NCBI GenBank assembly: GCA_964496275.1
Contig: CAZBYL010000080.1
Coordinates: forward strand, 1 to 7,092
Source of the DNA: CAZBYL01 sp964496275
Lineage (GTDB): Bacteria; Synergistota; Synergistia; Synergistales; Synergistaceae
Direction of reading: 5' to 3'
DNA length: 7,092 bases
Positions 5,667 to 7,092 of this stretch are shown here, piece by piece (position 1 is the first letter of the stretch; every line of letters starts with the position of its first letter). A program made the translations under genes and the position numbers. The notes under the pieces were generated by a model. That model was not told where the DNA came from. It was given only the letters and a program-made list of their open reading frames with translations, and made no database searches.

Positions 5667-6995
5667 ATGAAAATTTGCGTTGTTGGAACCGGATACGTCG
5701 GATTGGTGACAGCCACTTGCTTTGCGGAAAAGGGCAACGAGGTCTGCTGCATAGATATTGACAAAAATAAAATTGAAAACTTAAAAAACGGCATCATCCC
5801 CATATATGAACCGGGACTTGAAGAAATGGTTGTCAGAAACTCAAATGAAGGCCGCCTCTCCTTCTCCACGGATATCGCGGTAGGGCTGAAAGACGCACGG
5901 CTCTGCTTCATAGCAGTAGGCACTCCGCCCGCAAGCGACGGAAGCGCGGACCTGAATCAGGTCATGGCTGCTCTTGACGGCATAGCCACAAACATCAACC
6001 ACTCATGCTTCATAGTGGTCAAATCAACCGTCCCCGTGGGCACAGGCACACTTCTTTGCAAACGCATTACCTCGCATCTGCGCGAACGTAAACTTGACAT
6101 AAACCTTGAAGTGCTGTCAAACCCCGAATTTCTGAAAGAGGGCATGGCAATAGAGGACTGCCTGCACCCCGACAGAGTTGTTGTCGGAGTAAGGTCGGAA
6201 GAAGCAAGGGACATAATGAAAGAACTGTACAAACCTTTCGCGGGGGAGGACAGAATCTTCATAATGGATCCGCTCTCGGCCGAAATCACAAAATACGCGG
6301 CAAACACAATGCTCGCGGCTCGCATCAGCTTCATGAACGAAATTGCGCAGCTCTGCGACAAAGTAGGAGCCGATGTAATTTCAGTAAAAGAGGGCATAGC
6401 GTCCGACAGACGCATCGGCCCATACTTCCTTAACGCAGGGTGCGGCTACGGCGGCTCATGCTTCCCCAAAGACGTTCAGGCTCTCTACCACATAGGCGAA
6501 GGCCAGGGACTGGACATGACATTGACCACAGCGATAGAAAAAGTCAACAGAAAACAGAAAGAGCTGCTGCACATGATGGTACGAGAACGCTTCGGAAACG
6601 ACATGGAAAACCTCAACGTAGCTATTCTGGGACTCGCCTTCAAACCCCACACTGACGACATGAGAGAAGCCCCATCCGTTTCGCTCGCAAGAGGTCTTGT
6701 CAACGGCGGAGCAAACATCACGGCATACGACCCTGTGGCAATCGAACAAGCGAAAGAGTGGCTGCCGAGCGAAGTCAAATACGCCGAAACCTTGGAAGAT
6801 GTGCTGAAAGATGCGGACTGCGCCGTAGTCGTCACGGAGTGGCCCGAATTCAGAGAACTTGACTGGAGCAAACTTGCCCCGCTCATGAGACAGAAAATAA
6901 TGATAGACGGAAGAAACATCTACAACCCGGAAGAAATGCAAAAACTGGGCTTTGAATACTACTGCATAGGAAGAAACAAAAGAGCAGGAAAATAG
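5667..6995 (+). CDS. ugd: UDP-glucose 6-dehydrogenase
   Basis: A 442-residue cytoplasmic enzyme, typical for bacterial UDP-glucose dehydrogenases. It oxidises UDP-glucose twice with NAD+ to UDP-glucuronate, the precursor consumed by the decarboxylase in this operon. Motifs in order: the Rossmann GTGYVGL at 7-13; VGTPP at 84-88; STVPVGT at 120-126; NPEFLKEG at 152-159 with the conserved Glu154; ITKYAANT at 207-214 with Lys209 and Asn213; and NAGCGYGGSCFPKD at 256-269, where Cys265 is the catalytic thiol and Asp269 its conserved partner. The C-terminal UDP-binding domain contains GLAFKPHTDDMREAPS at 322-337. The ATG at 5667 gives an N-terminus that starts directly at the first beta strand; GGGGG at 5652-5656 lies 10 bases upstream. 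The 16-base gap after the arnE-like gene is the longest in the operon but leaves little room for a promoter. Confidence 0.96.
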   Translation: MKICVVGTGYVGLVTATCFAEKGNEVCCIDIDKNKIENLKNGIIPIYEPGLEEMVVRNSNEGRLSFSTDIAVGLKDARLCFIAVGTPPASDGSADLNQVMAALDGIATNINHSCFIVVKSTVPVGTGTLLCKRITSHLRERKLDINLEVLSNPEFLKEGMAIEDCLHPDRVVVGVRSEEARDIMKELYKPFAGEDRIFIMDPLSAEITKYAANTMLAARISFMNEIAQLCDKVGADVISVKEGIASDRRIGPYFLNAGCGYGGSCFPKDVQALYHIGEGQGLDMTLTTAIEKVNRKQKELLHMMVRERFGNDMENLNVAILGLAFKPHTDDMREAPSVSLARGLVNGGANITAYDPVAIEQAKEWLPSEVKYAETLEDVLKDADCAVVVTEWPEFRELDWSKLAPLMRQKIMIDGRNIYNPEEMQKLGFEYYCIGRNKRAGK

Positions 6996-7045
6996 AAATC
7001 AGTTCAGTTAAAAGCAAACTGACGGTATATAAAATACTCTTAAAG

Positions 7046-7067
7046 CCTTCCCCCTTTGTGGGGAAGG
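7046..7067 (+). terminator. Stem-loop downstream of ugd, possible operon terminator
   Basis: CCTTCCCC (7046-7053) pairs perfectly with GGGGAAGG (7060-7067) around a 6-base loop, 50 bases after the ugd stop. The stem is stable enough to slow RNA polymerase and is the best termination candidate in the window. However, it is followed by TGGCAGAGC instead of a run of T, so it is not a classical intrinsic terminator. It may simply be the first arm of the repeat that starts here. Confidence 0.3.
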
Positions 7068-7070
7068 TGG

Positions 7071-7090
7071 CAGAGCATGCTTTTGCTCTG
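7071..7090. other. Second stem-loop in the 3' tail
   Basis: CAGAGCA (7071-7077) pairs perfectly with TGCTCTG (7084-7090) around a 6-base loop TGCTTT. It lies 3 bases after the preceding hairpin. The window ends 2 bases later, so any T-run or continuation of the repeat cannot be seen. Confidence 0.5.
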
Positions 7091-7092
7091 AC

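Larger units (their letters stand above)
7045..7092. repeat. Hairpin-rich, probable dispersed repeat, cut by the window end
   Basis: From 7045 the tail after ugd changes character. It holds a GC-rich perfect hairpin (7046-7067), the bases TGG, then a second perfect hairpin (7071-7090). From memory, CCTTCCCC..GGGGAAGGTGGC blocks followed by a variable stem-loop occur as short non-coding dispersed repeats in genomes of many gut anaerobes. That resemblance is recalled, not searched. Only one copy, incomplete at its 3' end, is seen here, so repetition itself cannot be shown from the window. Confidence 0.45.

Noticed and set aside
6456..6941. Minus-strand open frames opposite the 3' part of ugd
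   Set aside because: They are antisense to conserved Ugd coding sequence, overlap each other in different frames and have no recognisable product.
1..6995. A previously undescribed system hidden in the operon
   Set aside because: All eight genes match known Ara4N-lipid A pathway families with intact key residues, apart from the catalytic region of arnT, which lies outside the window. There is no extra gene or unexplained stretch longer than 97 bases.
7004..7022. TCAGTT/AACTGA stem-loop just after ugd as a terminator
   Set aside because: The stem is only 6 bp, AT-rich, with a 7-base loop and no following T-run. It is too weak to call.
7026..7035. TATATAAAAT as a -10 promoter element for a gene beyond the window
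   Set aside because: I see no convincing -35 partner at suitable spacing, and AT-rich spacers give such matches by chance.

Overview
The window is the distal part of one tightly packed operon, all on the + strand. It encodes the 4-amino-4-deoxy-L-arabinose (Ara4N) pathway for modifying lipid A (arn/pmr genes). The order is arnT (3' end only), arnB, arnC, arnA formyltransferase half, arnA decarboxylase half, arnD, an arnE-like flippase subunit, and ugd. A 97-base non-coding tail follows, in which a hairpin-rich repeat-like sequence begins and runs off the window end.

Layout: 1-408 is the C-terminal part of an ArnT-type membrane glycosyltransferase. 408-1577 is arnB, 1577-2515 arnC, 2502-3371 the formyltransferase, 3373-4395 the decarboxylase, 4396-5286 arnD, 5279-5650 arnE-like, and 5667-6995 ugd. 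Neighbouring genes overlap by 1, 1, 14 and 8 bases, abut, or are separated by 1 or 16 bases. I see no internal promoter or terminator, so transcription must start upstream of the window.

How the genes work together: Ugd makes UDP-glucuronate. The ArnA decarboxylase oxidises and decarboxylates it to the UDP-4-keto-pentose, and ArnB transaminates this to UDP-Ara4N. The ArnA formyltransferase N-formylates the sugar, ArnC moves it to undecaprenyl phosphate, and ArnD deformylates it. The ArnE-like protein would help flip the lipid-linked sugar across the inner membrane, and ArnT transfers it to lipid A in the periplasm. The known outcome in enteric bacteria is lower negative surface charge and resistance to polymyxins and cationic peptides.

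Organism: an outer-membrane-bearing bacterium is implied, because the pathway acts on lipid A. The order differs from enteric arnBCADTEF, arnA is two genes, ugd is in the operon, and isoleucine codons are strongly biased to ATA (17 of 23 in the first 170 codons of arnC). This argues against an enteric bacterium. A diderm anaerobe such as a member of Synergistota or Negativicutes is a low-confidence guess. I found no undescribed system here. The points worth a second look are the split ArnA, the single small flippase gene, the coupled gene junctions and the 3' repeat.
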